Assembly (NCBI RefSeq): GCF_030410515.1
Contig: NZ_JAUHHD010000004.1
Location: forward strand, 186,001-250,000
DNA: 64,000 nucleotides
Direction of reading: 5' to 3'
Source: Arthrobacter sp. YD4
Lineage (GTDB): Bacteria; Actinomycetota; Actinomycetes; Actinomycetales; Micrococcaceae
Shown here one piece after another: positions 53,911-63,829 of the stretch; position 1 is the first letter of the stretch; every line of letters begins with the position of its first letter. The notes below the pieces were generated by a model. The model saw nothing but the letters and a program-made list of their open reading frames with translations. It was not told the origin of the DNA and ran no database searches. Position numbers and translations under genes: made by a program.

Positions 53911-56439
53911 ATGGCACGCCGCCAAACCACGCCCCCGGCAGGGGAAGCCCAGGATTATCACGAGAACATCGTCGACATCGATGTCACCTCCGAAATGGAA
54001 GGGTCCTTCCTGGAGTACGCCTACTCGGTGATCTACTCCCGGGCGCTCCCGGACGCCCGCGACGGCCTGAAGCCGGTGCAGCGGCGCATCCTCTACATGA
54101 TGAGCGAGATGGGCCTGCGCCCGGACCGCGGCCACGTCAAGAGCGCCCGCGTGGTGGGCGAGGTGATGGGCAAGCTGCACCCGCACGGCGACACCGCCAT
54201 CTACGACGCGATGGTCCGCATGGCGCAGGACTTCTCGCTGCGGCTGCCCCTGATCGACGGGCACGGCAACTTCGGTTCTCTCGACGATGGTCCGGCCGCG
54301 CCCCGGTACACGGAGGCCCGGCTCGCGGCGGCGGCGCTGACTCTGACCGACCACCTGGACGAGGACGTCGTCGACTTCGTCCCGAACTACGACAACCAGC
54401 TCACCCAGCCGGACGTGCTGCCGGCGGCGTTCCCGAACCTGCTGGTCAACGGCGCCACCGGCATCGCCGTCGGCATGGCCACCAATATGGCCCCGCACAA
54501 CCTCGGCGAGGTCATCGCGGCGGCGCGGCACCTGATCGCGCACCCGGACGCCACGCTGGAGGACGTGATGAAGTTCGTCCCCGGCCCGGACCTGCCCACG
54601 GGCGGCCGGATCGTGGGCCTGGACGGCATCCGGGACGCCTACGCCACCGGCCGCGGCTCATTCAAGACCCGGGCGAAGGTCGACGTCGAGCAGCTCTCGG
54701 CCCGCCGCACCGGCCTGGTGGTCACAGAACTGCCATACATGGTGGGCCCGGAAAAGGTGATCGAGAAGATCAAGGACGCCGTCAACGGCAAGAAACTCTC
54801 GGGCATCAGCGACATCGTGGACCTCACCGACCGCAAGCACGGGCTGCGCCTGGTGATTGAGCTGAAGAACGGCTTCAACCCCAACGCCGTGCTGCAGCAG
54901 CTGTACCGCTACACGCCGATGGAGGACTCCTTCGGCATCAACAACGTCACCCTGGTGGACGGCCAGCCGCAGACCCTGGGCCTCCTTGAACTGCTCAGCG
55001 TCTACGTCACCCACCGCATCACCGTGGTCCGCCGGCGCACCGCGTTCCGGCTGGCGAAGAAGCAGGACCGGCTGCACCTGGTGGAGGGCCTGCTGATCGC
55101 GATCGTCGACATCGACGAGGTCATCCAGATCATCCGCTCCTCGGACGAGGCGGCCGCGGCCCGGACCCGGCTGATGTCCATCTACGACCTCTCCGAGATC
55201 CAGGCCAACTACATCCTGGAGCTGCGGCTGCGGCAGCTGACCAAGTACTCCCGGATCGAACTGGAGAAGGAACAGGACGAGTTGCGGCGCGAGATCGCCG
55301 AGCTGCAGGCCATCCTGGACTCACCCGAGCTGCTGCGCGGCCTGGTCTCCGACGAGCTCGGAGAAATCGCGGAGAAGTACGGGACGCCGCGCCGGACGGT
55401 GCTGCTCGAATCCGAGGCCGTCTCCCCCACCCTGGCCGCCGCGGCCGCCGCCCCGGTCAAGGGCAAGGCCGCCCCGCTGGCCCTGGAAATCGCGGACGAC
55501 CCGTGCTGGGCGATCCTCACCGCCTCCGGCCAGATCGCCCGGACCGCCAACCAGGACAGCCTGGCCGAGGCCGGACCGCGGGCCAAGCACGACGTCTTCC
55601 GCTCCGTGGTGAAGACCTCGGCCCGCGGTGAGATCGCCGCCATCACCTCGCAGGGCCGGATGCTGCGGCTGCAGGTGGTGGACATGCCCGTGCTACCGCC
55701 CACCAACGGCACCCCGAACATGGCCGGCGGCGTCCCCGCCAAGGACTTCATCACCCTGCTCAAGGGTGAGACGCTGGTGGCCTTCGCGCCGCTGGACCGG
55801 GTCCTGGCCATCGGCACCGCACAGGGCGTGGTCAAGCGCGTCCAGCCGGACTACCCCCTGAACCGCGAGGACTGGGAGGTCATCGCGCTCAAGGACAAGG
55901 ACACCGTGGTGGGCGTTGAGGCGGCCGACGGCGACGACGTCGACCTGGTCTTCATCACCCGACAGGCCCAGTTGCTCCGCTTCGGCGCCTCCTCGGTGCG
56001 TCCGCAGGGCCGGACCGCCGGCGGCATGGCCGGGATTAAGCTGGCCGCCGGGGACCGGGTGCTGCACTTCGGCACCGCCCGCGCCGATGACGAGGCCGCC
56101 GTCGTGGTCACCATCGCCGGAACCGAGGGGGCCCTGCCGGGCACCGCCCCGGGCGCCGCGAAGGTGACAGCACTCTCCGAGTACCCTTCCAAGGGCCGCG
56201 GCACCGGCGGAGTCCGGGCGCATCGGTTCCTCAAGGGCGAAGACACCCTCCTGCTGGCATGGGCGGGCCACGGCCCGGCCAAGGCGTCCTCGCTGGCCGG
56301 TGTGGCGCGCTCCCTGCCGGTGGAGCACGGACGCCGGGACGGTTCGGGCATCCCGCTCTCCCAGGCCGTCGACGCCATCGGGCCGAGCATGGCCGGGGCC
56401 GAGGCTCCCGCCGGCGCCGCCCCGGCGCCGAAGGCGTAG
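53911..56439 (+). CDS. parC: DNA topoisomerase IV / gyrase subunit A-like protein (ParC type)
   Basis: 842 aa type IIA topoisomerase A subunit. The catalytic Tyr is Y133 in PRYTEARL, with preceding R132. The quinolone-determining region reads [17 protein letters not shown], with T95 and D99 at the sites of E. coli Ser83 and Asp87. A winged helix, tower and coiled-coil lie at about 25-480, and a six-blade beta-pinwheel C-terminal domain at about 515-810. The GyrA-box QRRGG(K/R)G is absent (only a degenerate [10 protein letters not shown]), so ParC is more likely than GyrA. No B subunit is present in the window. Divergent from the Pat-type gene. Confidence 0.9.
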   Translation: MARRQTTPPAGEAQDYHENIVDIDVTSEMEGSFLEYAYSVIYSRALPDARDGLKPVQRRILYMMSEMGLRPDRGHVKSARVVGEVMGKLHPHGDTAIYDAMVRMAQDFSLRLPLIDGHGNFGSLDDGPAAPRYTEARLAAAALTLTDHLDEDVVDFVPNYDNQLTQPDVLPAAFPNLLVNGATGIAVGMATNMAPHNLGEVIAAARHLIAHPDATLEDVMKFVPGPDLPTGGRIVGLDGIRDAYATGRGSFKTRAKVDVEQLSARRTGLVVTELPYMVGPEKVIEKIKDAVNGKKLSGISDIVDLTDRKHGLRLVIELKNGFNPNAVLQQLYRYTPMEDSFGINNVTLVDGQPQTLGLLELLSVYVTHRITVVRRRTAFRLAKKQDRLHLVEGLLIAIVDIDEVIQIIRSSDEAAAARTRLMSIYDLSEIQANYILELRLRQLTKYSRIELEKEQDELRREIAELQAILDSPELLRGLVSDELGEIAEKYGTPRRTVLLESEAVSPTLAAAAAAPVKGKAAPLALEIADDPCWAILTASGQIARTANQDSLAEAGPRAKHDVFRSVVKTSARGEIAAITSQGRMLRLQVVDMPVLPPTNGTPNMAGGVPAKDFITLLKGETLVAFAPLDRVLAIGTAQGVVKRVQPDYPLNREDWEVIALKDKDTVVGVEAADGDDVDLVFITRQAQLLRFGASSVRPQGRTAGGMAGIKLAAGDRVLHFGTARADDEAAVVVTIAGTEGALPGTAPGAAKVTALSEYPSKGRGTGGVRAHRFLKGEDTLLLAWAGHGPAKASSLAGVARSLPVEHGRRDGSGIPLSQAVDAIGPSMAGAEAPAGAAPAPKA

Positions 56440-57206
56440 GGCCGGCCCGGCGGGGCCAATCTGCGGTGCCGTGCGGGGCGGCATAGCGGTGAGGTCCACC
56501 CATTCGCCACGTATGGCCGCTAACTTGCCCGACTTAGCGGCCATTTCTGGCAAACGGCCGGGGCGAAATCAGTTGCGACCCCGCAACCCCGCAGAGCCAG
56601 CCCGTGGCGACCATGGTGGCACCCGTGTTTTGGACTTCGAGGTGAGGTGCCACTGCCGGCAGGGGCTGCATAAGTAGGCACCTGTTGGCGGCTTTCGTCC
56701 CCGCGCCGAAGCGATTCTTTGGATGGCGCGAAGAGCCAGGCTCGCAGACCAGAGTGTTGGATAGGGAATTTTCGAGCATACGGACATCGGTGTAGGTCCT
56801 GAATTGCGGCGAACTCGGCACGCTCTATGTCGTGCCCCGCTCGAGGGTGCACAACCCCTATCGATGCTTGGCCCACGGCTGGAACAGAAGGCTAATGTCC
56901 TACGGGTTCCACTGCGTGAATCCTACCCCCCTGGATATGACCGTGAGGGGCCACACTGGATGACGGAACACGACAAATTGTAACTAGGACCTCATAAGGC
57001 GAGTGGGGCCACCAAATTCGCCCTATCAATTTCGAGAAACGAGTCCCGCGATTGCTCGAATCCGGACTCAGTCAGAAGGGCTTGGCGCCCGAGCCGGCGA
57101 AACTATTCTGCTACCAAGGAACGGCTTGAGGGTCAGTCAGCCAGTTAGGCCGAGTCGCTGGTCTCCTTTCGGTTTAGATCGAGTTCCGATGAGGGACGGA
57201 AATCGG
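56440..57206. other. Noncoding stretch at the left side of a low-GC island
   Basis: 767 bp without a convincing gene. GC falls from about 70% to about 53% within it. It contains one strong hairpin (56513-56544). Several short open frames exist on both strands, but none shows a family pattern, a ribosome-binding site or the local codon bias. No integrase, tRNA fragment or insertion-sequence ends were recognised. Confidence 0.6.
56513..56547 (+). terminator. Hairpin downstream of parC
   Basis: ATGGCCGCTAA (56513-56523) pairs perfectly with TTAGCGGCCAT (56534-56544) around a 10-nt loop, followed by TTC. It lies 74 bp after the parC stop and probably ends its transcript. Confidence 0.65.
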
Positions 57207-58058
57207 TTAGGCAGGCCGTCGGGCTATTGCTCCCGAGCTAAAGCATTCGACCAAGGTGGCCGCCAAAGCCACTGCCGCGCGCGCCTCCTCGTGAGTCACA
57301 TCTTTGTAATGGACACTCCCATGCCGGTCCCGGTGCCCATGCCAAAGCGTCCGGGCGGACGTCAGTAGGAGTTCGGCACTGGGGGCATATTGGTGCTCTC
57401 GCAAGGGGAGACGCCAGTCCCCTTGAGCCTTCATCTGGGTGATCACCGTTCCCAGGGTGGCACTCTTGTTGTTTGGCTGCACCACATCGATCGCCGCGAT
57501 TTCGACTGAACGTACTGCATCCGCGTAACCCGCGCTGTCGTTTGGCTGGAGCCCGTGCACCTGGGCCCATGCTCGCGCCAGGAGTCGGCCAGCTGAGCCC
57601 GAAGACGCAATAACGCCTTCAACGCTGGCCTGAACTCCCTCTGGAACGCGTTCCACGAGCCCAATACGACCCGTCCTGTTCCCCAGGGTCCACTTGGAAC
57701 GCGCTGAACTCAGCAATGTCTCAAGGGTCCGAGCATTTTGAGTATTCAAGTAGGGGTTTTGGACGGCGCAAACGTAATCTACAACCCGCAGTAGCTCAAG
57801 GTCGGTCATGCTACGCAGACGTGCGAGAACGCCATCAGCATGCACATAGAGTCCCCCCGTGGAGATGCCTAGTTCTACTCGCGTGTTCAGCTGAATGTCC
57901 AAGCATCTCGACGCGTTGTGGTACTGCGAATCCTTTAGATAGGCATGGACGTAACCAATCAGAGGCTCCTTAAGCCACCCTGGGACGCCCGCAACAAGAA
58001 CTTCAAACTCAGCTACTTCGCCATCGTCTAACCCAAACGGCACCCATTCGGCAGTCAT
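57207..58058 (-). CDS. Unknown island protein, possible HEPN/abortive-infection C-terminus
   Basis: 283 aa in a segment of about 54% GC. The N-terminal region (1-120) and middle (DSAGYADAVRSVEIAAIDV...) match nothing I recognise. The C-terminus reads LLTSARTLWHGHRDRHGSVHY followed by a helix THEEARAAVALAATLVECF. Arg236 with His242 (R-x5-H) and the RHG turn before a His/Arg-containing helix recall Abi_C/HEPN domains of abortive-infection proteins, which cleave RNA. This is pattern recognition, not proof. Divergent from a second HEPN-like gene 175 bp away. Codon use clearly differs from flanking genes, suggesting transfer. Confidence 0.6.
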   Translation of the reverse strand: MTAEWVPFGLDDGEVAEFEVLVAGVPGWLKEPLIGYVHAYLKDSQYHNASRCLDIQLNTRVELGISTGGLYVHADGVLARLRSMTDLELLRVVDYVCAVQNPYLNTQNARTLETLLSSARSKWTLGNRTGRIGLVERVPEGVQASVEGVIASSGSAGRLLARAWAQVHGLQPNDSAGYADAVRSVEIAAIDVVQPNNKSATLGTVITQMKAQGDWRLPLREHQYAPSAELLLTSARTLWHGHRDRHGSVHYKDVTHEEARAAVALAATLVECFSSGAIARRPA

Positions 58059-58221
58059 GTTGAGATCTTGCCAGAAAACTACGGGGTTGTTTTCCCTTCA
58101 CGTCCCGTGCCGCCCGACGGTGACTCGGTGACTTATCGCATTCTTAAGTCGTCTCGCCCCGGAGCACCCAGATCGCAAGCCAACAACTGTTTAGTACGCC
58201 GCCTCCGCAGACCTCCGCCGG

Positions 58222-58227
58222 TACCGT
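58222..58227 (+). promoter_or_regulatory. Leaderless-type -10 box of the HEPN-like gene
   Basis: TACCGT followed by GAGCGT and ATG 58234, a 6-nt spacing. Confidence 0.4.
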
Positions 58228-58233
58228 GAGCGT

Positions 58234-58848
58234 ATGGATGAAAACGAGCTTAAAGCGGATTTGATCAAGTCTCTGGCCGCACAAATGATAGCTGACGGCG
58301 TTATCGATCCGACCGGCATGTCAGCGAAGGAGTTTCGGGCCGCCTTCGTGGCGGAGGCGCGGGCCATAGTGGCCGAGGACGGCGGATTTTCCGTCATCTT
58401 GGATCATCAAGATTCAGTCCTCGAGCAGGCCCAGGCCTTCGAAGCGTCGGGGAAAGCGGATTTTGCAATTACGTTCTATGCGACCTGGATTGAGCATCGG
58501 CTGAACGACATGTTTATTTGGAAAGTTAAGCGGTTAGGAAAGCCTCAGTCGGAAGCTGTTGAGTTGATCCGGCTCAACTCTGTGAAGAGGAAGACCGGCA
58601 AAGTTTGGACGGATACCTTCGGCCACGAATTGGACACGGACATCGTAGCGACCATTCTTGACATAGCTGACAGGCGCAACGCCTTCGTGCACTATAAATG
58701 GCAGGCAATGGGGGACGAGGAGATGGACGATGCGAAGGCCGAGAAGGCGGCAGTGCTAGCCAAGACTGAGCCTCTGGTTCGCCAGCTAATCGAACTAAGG
58801 ACGGACATGGTTTTCGGAGACTCGACGGGCTTTTTGGACAAGTTATAA
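58234..58848 (+). CDS. HEPN-like protein, candidate RNase toxin
   Basis: 204 aa, predicted all-helical, in DNA of about 52-54% GC. FAITFYATWIEHRLNDMFIW is an amphipathic core helix. The later segment DIADRRNAFVHYKW holds R148-N-A-F-V-H153, the R-N-x3-H form of the HEPN R-x4-6-H active site, at the end of a long helix as in HEPN RNases. The N-terminal 60 residues (MDENELKADLIKSL) are Lys/Asp/Glu rich and may bind a partner. Function is not known. A lone HEPN protein could be toxin, tRNA-cleaving effector or inactive scaffold. No MNT partner is adjacent. The unrelated divergent neighbour may be its partner. Confidence 0.7.
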   Translation: MDENELKADLIKSLAAQMIADGVIDPTGMSAKEFRAAFVAEARAIVAEDGGFSVILDHQDSVLEQAQAFEASGKADFAITFYATWIEHRLNDMFIWKVKRLGKPQSEAVELIRLNSVKRKTGKVWTDTFGHELDTDIVATILDIADRRNAFVHYKWQAMGDEEMDDAKAEKAAVLAKTEPLVRQLIELRTDMVFGDSTGFLDKL

Positions 58849-59104
58849 GGTAGGTCCCGGGCGTTGGCGGCGGAGCCGCACTAGGGGCGACGTAAGGATC
58901 ACGGCGCCACGGTGGCCCCCGGCCAACTCGGCTAGCAACCGCTAACACTGCGGGCGTGGTTTCGCCGCGCTGGACTTATAGGCTCTGACGTCGTTGTCGA
59001 CATATTCATCGCCCACGGTCCAGCGCTAATCAGCGGCCAACTTTCGGCAGTCGTCGGGATGCTGCTGTGTCCCCGGGAAGACGGGTTGTTCTGTCGGTTC
59101 CCGA

Positions 59105-59272
59105 GCAGGGTTGCAGCATCCCAAGATCAGCCGTACGGTGGGGGCCGACCCTCGCCATTCGGACTCAGACAGCCGAAAATCTGGCCGACCGTGATGGTGG
59201 GGCTGACGCCGTCGAGCGCGGCGCTCTGCCAAACCGTTTACTGACCCCGTCGAGCCGGAACAGCGCTTTCGC
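59105..59272 (-). pseudogene. Decayed 5' fragment of an ABC exporter ATPase gene
   Basis: The sequence aligns to the start of the ATPase gene at 61160-62152, covering roughly its first 55 codons including the Walker A region. For example, the last 50 bases align without gaps at about two-thirds identity (GCCAAACC...CGCGCAT against GCCGAATC...CGCGCACA). The Walker A residues and reading frame are destroyed, and the rest of the gene is missing. Confidence 0.7.
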
Positions 59273-59385
59273 GCATAGGCGGTAAGTCCCGGGGCGCACG
59301 CCGGAGCGGCCCCAAAGACTTCAAGCCAACCTGCGATCGCCTGTGCCGCCGCCATGAGCGGCCGCCCCGGGTCATCTGGCGGGTC

Positions 59386-59766
59386 CTACATCCCGGAGTT
59401 GATGTTCAGGATGTCACCCTCACTATCCAGGAACCAGGCGGCAGTGCTGAAGTCCGGCAGCGTGGCGGTGCCGCCTTCGGTCTTCAGCCCCGGGAAGTTG
59501 TTGTCCTCAAAGACGGCCCCCGCCGCGCGAAGCACGGCACGGCGGCCGGCACGTCGGGGCCATCCATCCCATCTGGGTATTCTTGGCCGAATCGGCGGTT
59601 GACGTCTGCTACACCAGGAATCTGCTACCGGCGCCGCACGTGTACATCATATTGTCCTCGGCATCCGGGTATTCGGTTCGAGCCCGAGTCTGTCGCGGTG
59701 GAAGCCCCGCGCATGGGCGAGGTCCGCGGCCGGCAGGACGGCGCCGACCGGGTGGTCCTCGAGTCT
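59386..59766 (-). pseudogene. Decayed VOC-family gene, paralogue of the gene at 62213
   Basis: Aligns over its whole length to the VOC gene at 62213-62596, including the sequence TTTCCAGGCCCTTCCCC upstream of the start. The start codon is lost (ATG became AGA at 59764-59766). At least two single-base deletions lie near 59520-59560 and shift the frame. It therefore cannot make the full protein. Together with the ATPase fragment on its left it represents an old segmental duplication. Confidence 0.85.
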
Positions 59767-59817
59767 GGCTATGTTTCTTTCCAGGCCCTTCCCCGGAACG
59801 CGGCCTGCTCCTTCCCC

Positions 59818-59823
59818 TAGACT
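59818..59823 (+). promoter_or_regulatory. Leaderless-type -10 box of the DinB-like gene
   Basis: TAGACT, then GCTGGC, then ATG 59830. No ribosome-binding site. Confidence 0.55.
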
Positions 59824-59829
59824 GCTGGC

Positions 59830-60348
59830 ATGCCTATCGTCCCGGACGCAAAAGACTGGACCTGGGTGCTCGGCACCCCCTGCCCCGAGTGCGGCTTCCA
59901 CGCCTCCGCCTGGACCCCGGCCACGGCGCCGGACCACATTACGGCCATGCTGCCCCGCTGGCAGGCCGTCCTCCGGCGACCGGACGTGGCCGTGCGGCCG
60001 GAGGATGACACCTGGTCGCCGCTGGAGTACGCCTGCCACGTCCGCGACGTCTTTGCGCTCTTCAACCAGCGCCTCCACCTCATGCTCAGCCAGGACGACG
60101 CCCGCTTCGAGGACTGGGACCAGGACCGGACCGCGGTCGAGCTGGATTACGCCGGAGCCCGCCCGGCCACGGTGAGCGACGAACTGACGGCCCGCGGCCA
60201 GGAAATTGCGGCGTCCTTCGCCCGCGTCCCGGAGAGCGACTGGGGCCGGAAGGGCACCCGCAGCAACGGCTCGGAGTTCACGGTATTGACCTTTTCGCAG
60301 TACTTCCTGCACGACGTCGTCCATCATCTCCACGACGTGGCCGGCTAG
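59830..60348 (+). CDS. DinB-like four-helix-bundle protein
   Basis: 172 aa. DinB/MDMPI-type fold with a likely metal triad: a first His in LEYACHVRDVFALF and two in YFLHDVVHHLHDV near the C-terminus. Actinobacterial relatives often act as mycothiol-dependent S-transferases. WVLGTPCPECGFH at the N-terminus adds a C-x2-C pair that could hold zinc or be redox active. Placed between the decayed and the intact copies of the ATPase/VOC pair. Confidence 0.88.
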   Translation: MPIVPDAKDWTWVLGTPCPECGFHASAWTPATAPDHITAMLPRWQAVLRRPDVAVRPEDDTWSPLEYACHVRDVFALFNQRLHLMLSQDDARFEDWDQDRTAVELDYAGARPATVSDELTARGQEIAASFARVPESDWGRKGTRSNGSEFTVLTFSQYFLHDVVHHLHDVAG

Positions 60349-60369
60349 CGCGGCCTGACCGCCCGGCGT

Positions 60370-61159
60370 TCAGGCCGGGATGTCCCGGCGCCGGAAGCCG
60401 ACGACCGCGGCCCCGGCCAGGACGGCGATGGTCGCCACCGAGACCAGCACCGAGTCCCAGGCGATGCCTCTGCGGAGCGGGTCGTGGTCGATGTACTGGT
60501 AGAACGGCGAGAGCTTCTGCAGCCGGTCGAAGACGTCCACCAGCGGGGCCAGCGCGTTCACGACGTACGCAAGAACCGCCAGGGCGGCGGGGATGCCGCG
60601 GCTCAGCCCGGTCCGGCCGGTGGCGGCCGAGAGCGCCAGCGCGAGGGTGCCGAAGACGACGCCGAGCAGGGCCAGGTGCAGCATGGTGGCCGCCACCTTG
60701 TCCGCGGGCAGGTCCAGCTCCACCAGCCGGCCCTCGAGCACCAGCGCGGCTCCGGTCACGGCCGCCAGCAGGAAGGTGCCCGCCGCCATCGCGAGGAACT
60801 TCTCCAGAACCACGCGCCAGCGGCCCACCGGGTTGGACAGCAGCAGGTCCATGGTGTGCCGGTCCTCCTCGCCGCCGATCGCGCCTGCGCCGGTCCCGAC
60901 GGCGTAGATCAGGACGGCGATCGGCCCCATGAAGGACAGCAGCTCGATCTGGATGTAGCCGGTGGGCGTGGACATGTCCGCGCCGGTGGTGGCGAACATG
61001 GAGCGGAAGGCCTCGGGCATTTGGTCGATGAAGTCGCTCATGGACGGCTGGCCCCGGATCGAGGGCCAGACGGCGGCGTACATCGCCACAATCAGGGCCA
61101 GCGACACGGACCAGGCGGCGAGGCCCCGCGCCTGGTCGCGGAGGGTCTTCAGCAGCACG

Positions 61160-61170
<11 letters not shown>
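60370..61170 (-). CDS. ABC-2 type transporter permease
   Basis: 266 aa with six predicted membrane helices (WSVSLALIVAMYAAVW, IELLSFMGPIAVLIYAVGTG, FLAMAAGTFLLAAVTGAAL, TMLHLALLGVVFGTLALAL, IPAALAVLAYVVNALAPLV and a last one at VLVSVATIAVLAGAAVVGF). TMDLLLSNPVGRWRVVLEKFLA is the ABC-2 cytoplasmic loop. It pairs with the ATPase just upstream: its GTG start overlaps the ATPase 3' end by 11 bp. Exporter substrate unknown; such pairs often act in drug or lantibiotic resistance. Confidence 0.92.
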
Positions 61171-62152
<982 letters not shown>

Positions 62153-62212
62153 GCGACGAGTGTCTCCGGCGTTCCCCGTCCCGGCCAGAGTCCTAGGACC
62201 CGCCGGCAGGGC

Positions 62213-62596
62213 TCACATGCCGGAGTTGAGGTTCAGGATGTTGCCCTCGCTGTCCAGGAACCAGGCCGCGGAGTTGCCGTCCGGAAGGGTCGCGATGCCG
62301 TTCTCGGTTTTCAGGCCCGGGAAGTCGTAGTCCTCGAAGACCACGCCCTTTCCGCGCAGTTCCTCGACGGCGGCCGGAAGGTCCGGCACCATCCAACCCA
62401 TCTGCGTGTTCTTTGCAGTCCCGGCGTTCGGCGTGAGGTACAGCATGAATCTGCTCCCGGAGCCGCACGTGTACTGCAGGTTGTCCTGGGCATCCTGGTT
62501 GTCAGGTTCGAGCCCGAGCTTGTCGCGGTAGAAATCGCGGGCGCGGGCGATATCCGCGGCCGGCAACACGGCGCCGACCGGCTGGTCTTTGAGCAT
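62213..62596 (-). CDS. VOC (glyoxalase/bleomycin resistance) family protein
   Basis: 127 aa. GAVLPAADIARARDFYRDKLGLEP begins module one and the second module contains MGWMVPDLPAAVEELRGKGVVFE. GNSAAWFLDSEGNILNLN closes the fold. AAAGGGA lies before the ATG. It is the intact paralogue of the pseudogene at 59386-59766. It lies upstream of the ABC-2 exporter in the same direction, so co-expression and a role in handling toxic compounds are possible. Confidence 0.92.
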   Translation of the reverse strand: MLKDQPVGAVLPAADIARARDFYRDKLGLEPDNQDAQDNLQYTCGSGSRFMLYLTPNAGTAKNTQMGWMVPDLPAAVEELRGKGVVFEDYDFPGLKTENGIATLPDGNSAAWFLDSEGNILNLNSGM

Positions 62597-62652
62597 GGTG
62601 ATATCCCTTTCCAGGCCCTTCCCCCACTTAGGATTTTACGCCTCCGCGGGGC

Positions 62653-63669
62653 TCAGAGCTCCTTGTCCCAGGCCATGCTGCGGTTGACGGCCCGGTAGCC
62701 CAGGGCGGTGTAGAGCGCCAGGGCGCCGGTGGGGTTTTCGGAGTCGACGTCGAGAGAGGCCTTGTCCATGCCCGCCGCGGCGAAGCGGCGCATCGCCTCG
62801 GCCAGCAGCGCCCGGGCGATGCCCCGGCCGCGGTAGTCCCGGCGGACCCCGAGCAGGTCCGTGTACCCCTCGGTGAAGCCGCGTTCGACGGCGATGTCCG
62901 GGTCGTGGCTGGCCAGCTGGTAGCCGGCGACCCGGCCGTTGTCGGCGTCCAGGACCACGCAGCTCAGGTCCGGCCGGGCCAACGGGTCGTTCACGACAAA
63001 GCCCCAAGCCTCCTCGTCGCGCGGTTCGCTGCCCCAGTGGTCGCGGAAGGCGTCGTTGTGGGCCTGCCGCACCTCCTCGTGCAGCGCGGGACCGAAGTCG
63101 GCCAGCTCGAGCCCGCCGCCGAGGCGATAAGCGGGCAGTGGGTCCGTCAGGGGGCGGTGCATCTCGTTGTAGTAGCGGACCACCCGATAGCCGTGCCGTT
63201 CGAAGAGCCGGGCCTCTCGGGCATGTGCTTCCTCGGAGTGGAGGCGGAGCCTGGGGGTTGCCGGTTCCACGTTTGCTTCGGCGTCGTCGGCAAAGCGCCG
63301 CCGGGTCCGCTCCTCCAGCCAGGCCAGGACGCCGCCGCCCACCCCGCTGCCCTGCCAATCGGGATCCACGCAGCCGAACCCGACGGCCTTCCCGCCGTCG
63401 GTGTTCTTCGTCAGCCGGCCGTAGGCGCGCGCGGTTCCCTGCCCGTCGAAACCAAGGATGGTGTTCGCGGCGGCCGGGTTCTGCCGGGAGGACAGGATCT
63501 GCGCCAGGTCTTCGCGGCGTTCGTACCAGACGGGGTGTTCGACGGCGGCGGTCCGGGCGATCAGCGCCGCCCAGGCGTCCAGGTCGCCGGGCCCCGCTGG
63601 GCGCCAGGACAGCCGGCCATCCAGAGCCTGGCGGGCGTCAACGGCGTCAATGTCGTCATGGCTCATCAT
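62653..63669 (-). CDS. Tandem GNAT-family N-acetyltransferase
   Basis: 338 aa with two GNAT domains. The N-terminal one (about 20-165) has GCVDPDWQGSGVGGGVLAWLE as a degenerate acetyl-CoA loop. The C-terminal one (about 185-335) has the intact VRRDYRGRGIARALLAEAM, and the closing NPTGALALYTALGYR. Arrangement resembles mycothiol synthase MshD, but the conserved MshD blocks are not obvious, so substrate is unassigned. TAGCCT lies 6 nt before the ATG at 63669, indicating a leaderless message; an adjacent ATG is at 63666. Confidence 0.9.
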   Translation of the reverse strand: MMSHDDIDAVDARQALDGRLSWRPAGPGDLDAWAALIARTAAVEHPVWYERREDLAQILSSRQNPAAANTILGFDGQGTARAYGRLTKNTDGGKAVGFGCVDPDWQGSGVGGGVLAWLEERTRRRFADDAEANVEPATPRLRLHSEEAHAREARLFERHGYRVVRYYNEMHRPLTDPLPAYRLGGGLELADFGPALHEEVRQAHNDAFRDHWGSEPRDEEAWGFVVNDPLARPDLSCVVLDADNGRVAGYQLASHDPDIAVERGFTEGYTDLLGVRRDYRGRGIARALLAEAMRRFAAAGMDKASLDVDSENPTGALALYTALGYRAVNRSMAWDKEL

Positions 63670-63675
63670 CGGGTC

Positions 63676-63681
63676 AGGCTA
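63676..63681 (-). promoter_or_regulatory. Leaderless-type -10 box of the tandem GNAT gene
   Basis: TAGCCT on the minus strand, GACCCG spacer, then ATG 63669. Confidence 0.5.
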
Positions 63682-63829
63682 TCCGACCCCTCGGGTCCGC
63701 TCCAGCAGTGGGCGGCTCCCGGCTCCCTCCCAGGGTACTGGTCATAGAGTAAGTAGCCTGACGATCTACGCGGCGCCAGGCCGTGGGAGCTGTGGCCGGG
63801 TGTTCCTCCGGCCGGGATGGGAGCACGTG

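Larger units (their letters stand above)
58849..59829. other. Right side of the island with decayed gene remnants
   Basis: About 980 bp without an intact gene. 58849-59100 shows nothing recognisable apart from a 10-bp inverted repeat, GGGATGCTGC (59057-59066) and GCAGCATCCC (59111-59120). From about 59105 onward the sequence is a degraded copy of the 61990-62610 region (annotated separately). Confidence 0.65.

Noticed and set aside
56520..56876. Short minus-strand frames after parC as genes
   Set aside because: No ribosome-binding site, no recognisable domain, and they run across the terminator-like hairpin.
59026..59355. 109-residue minus-strand open frame as a gene
   Set aside because: It overlaps the decayed ATPase fragment; fragments such as TVRLILG correspond to the parental sequence with destroyed motifs.
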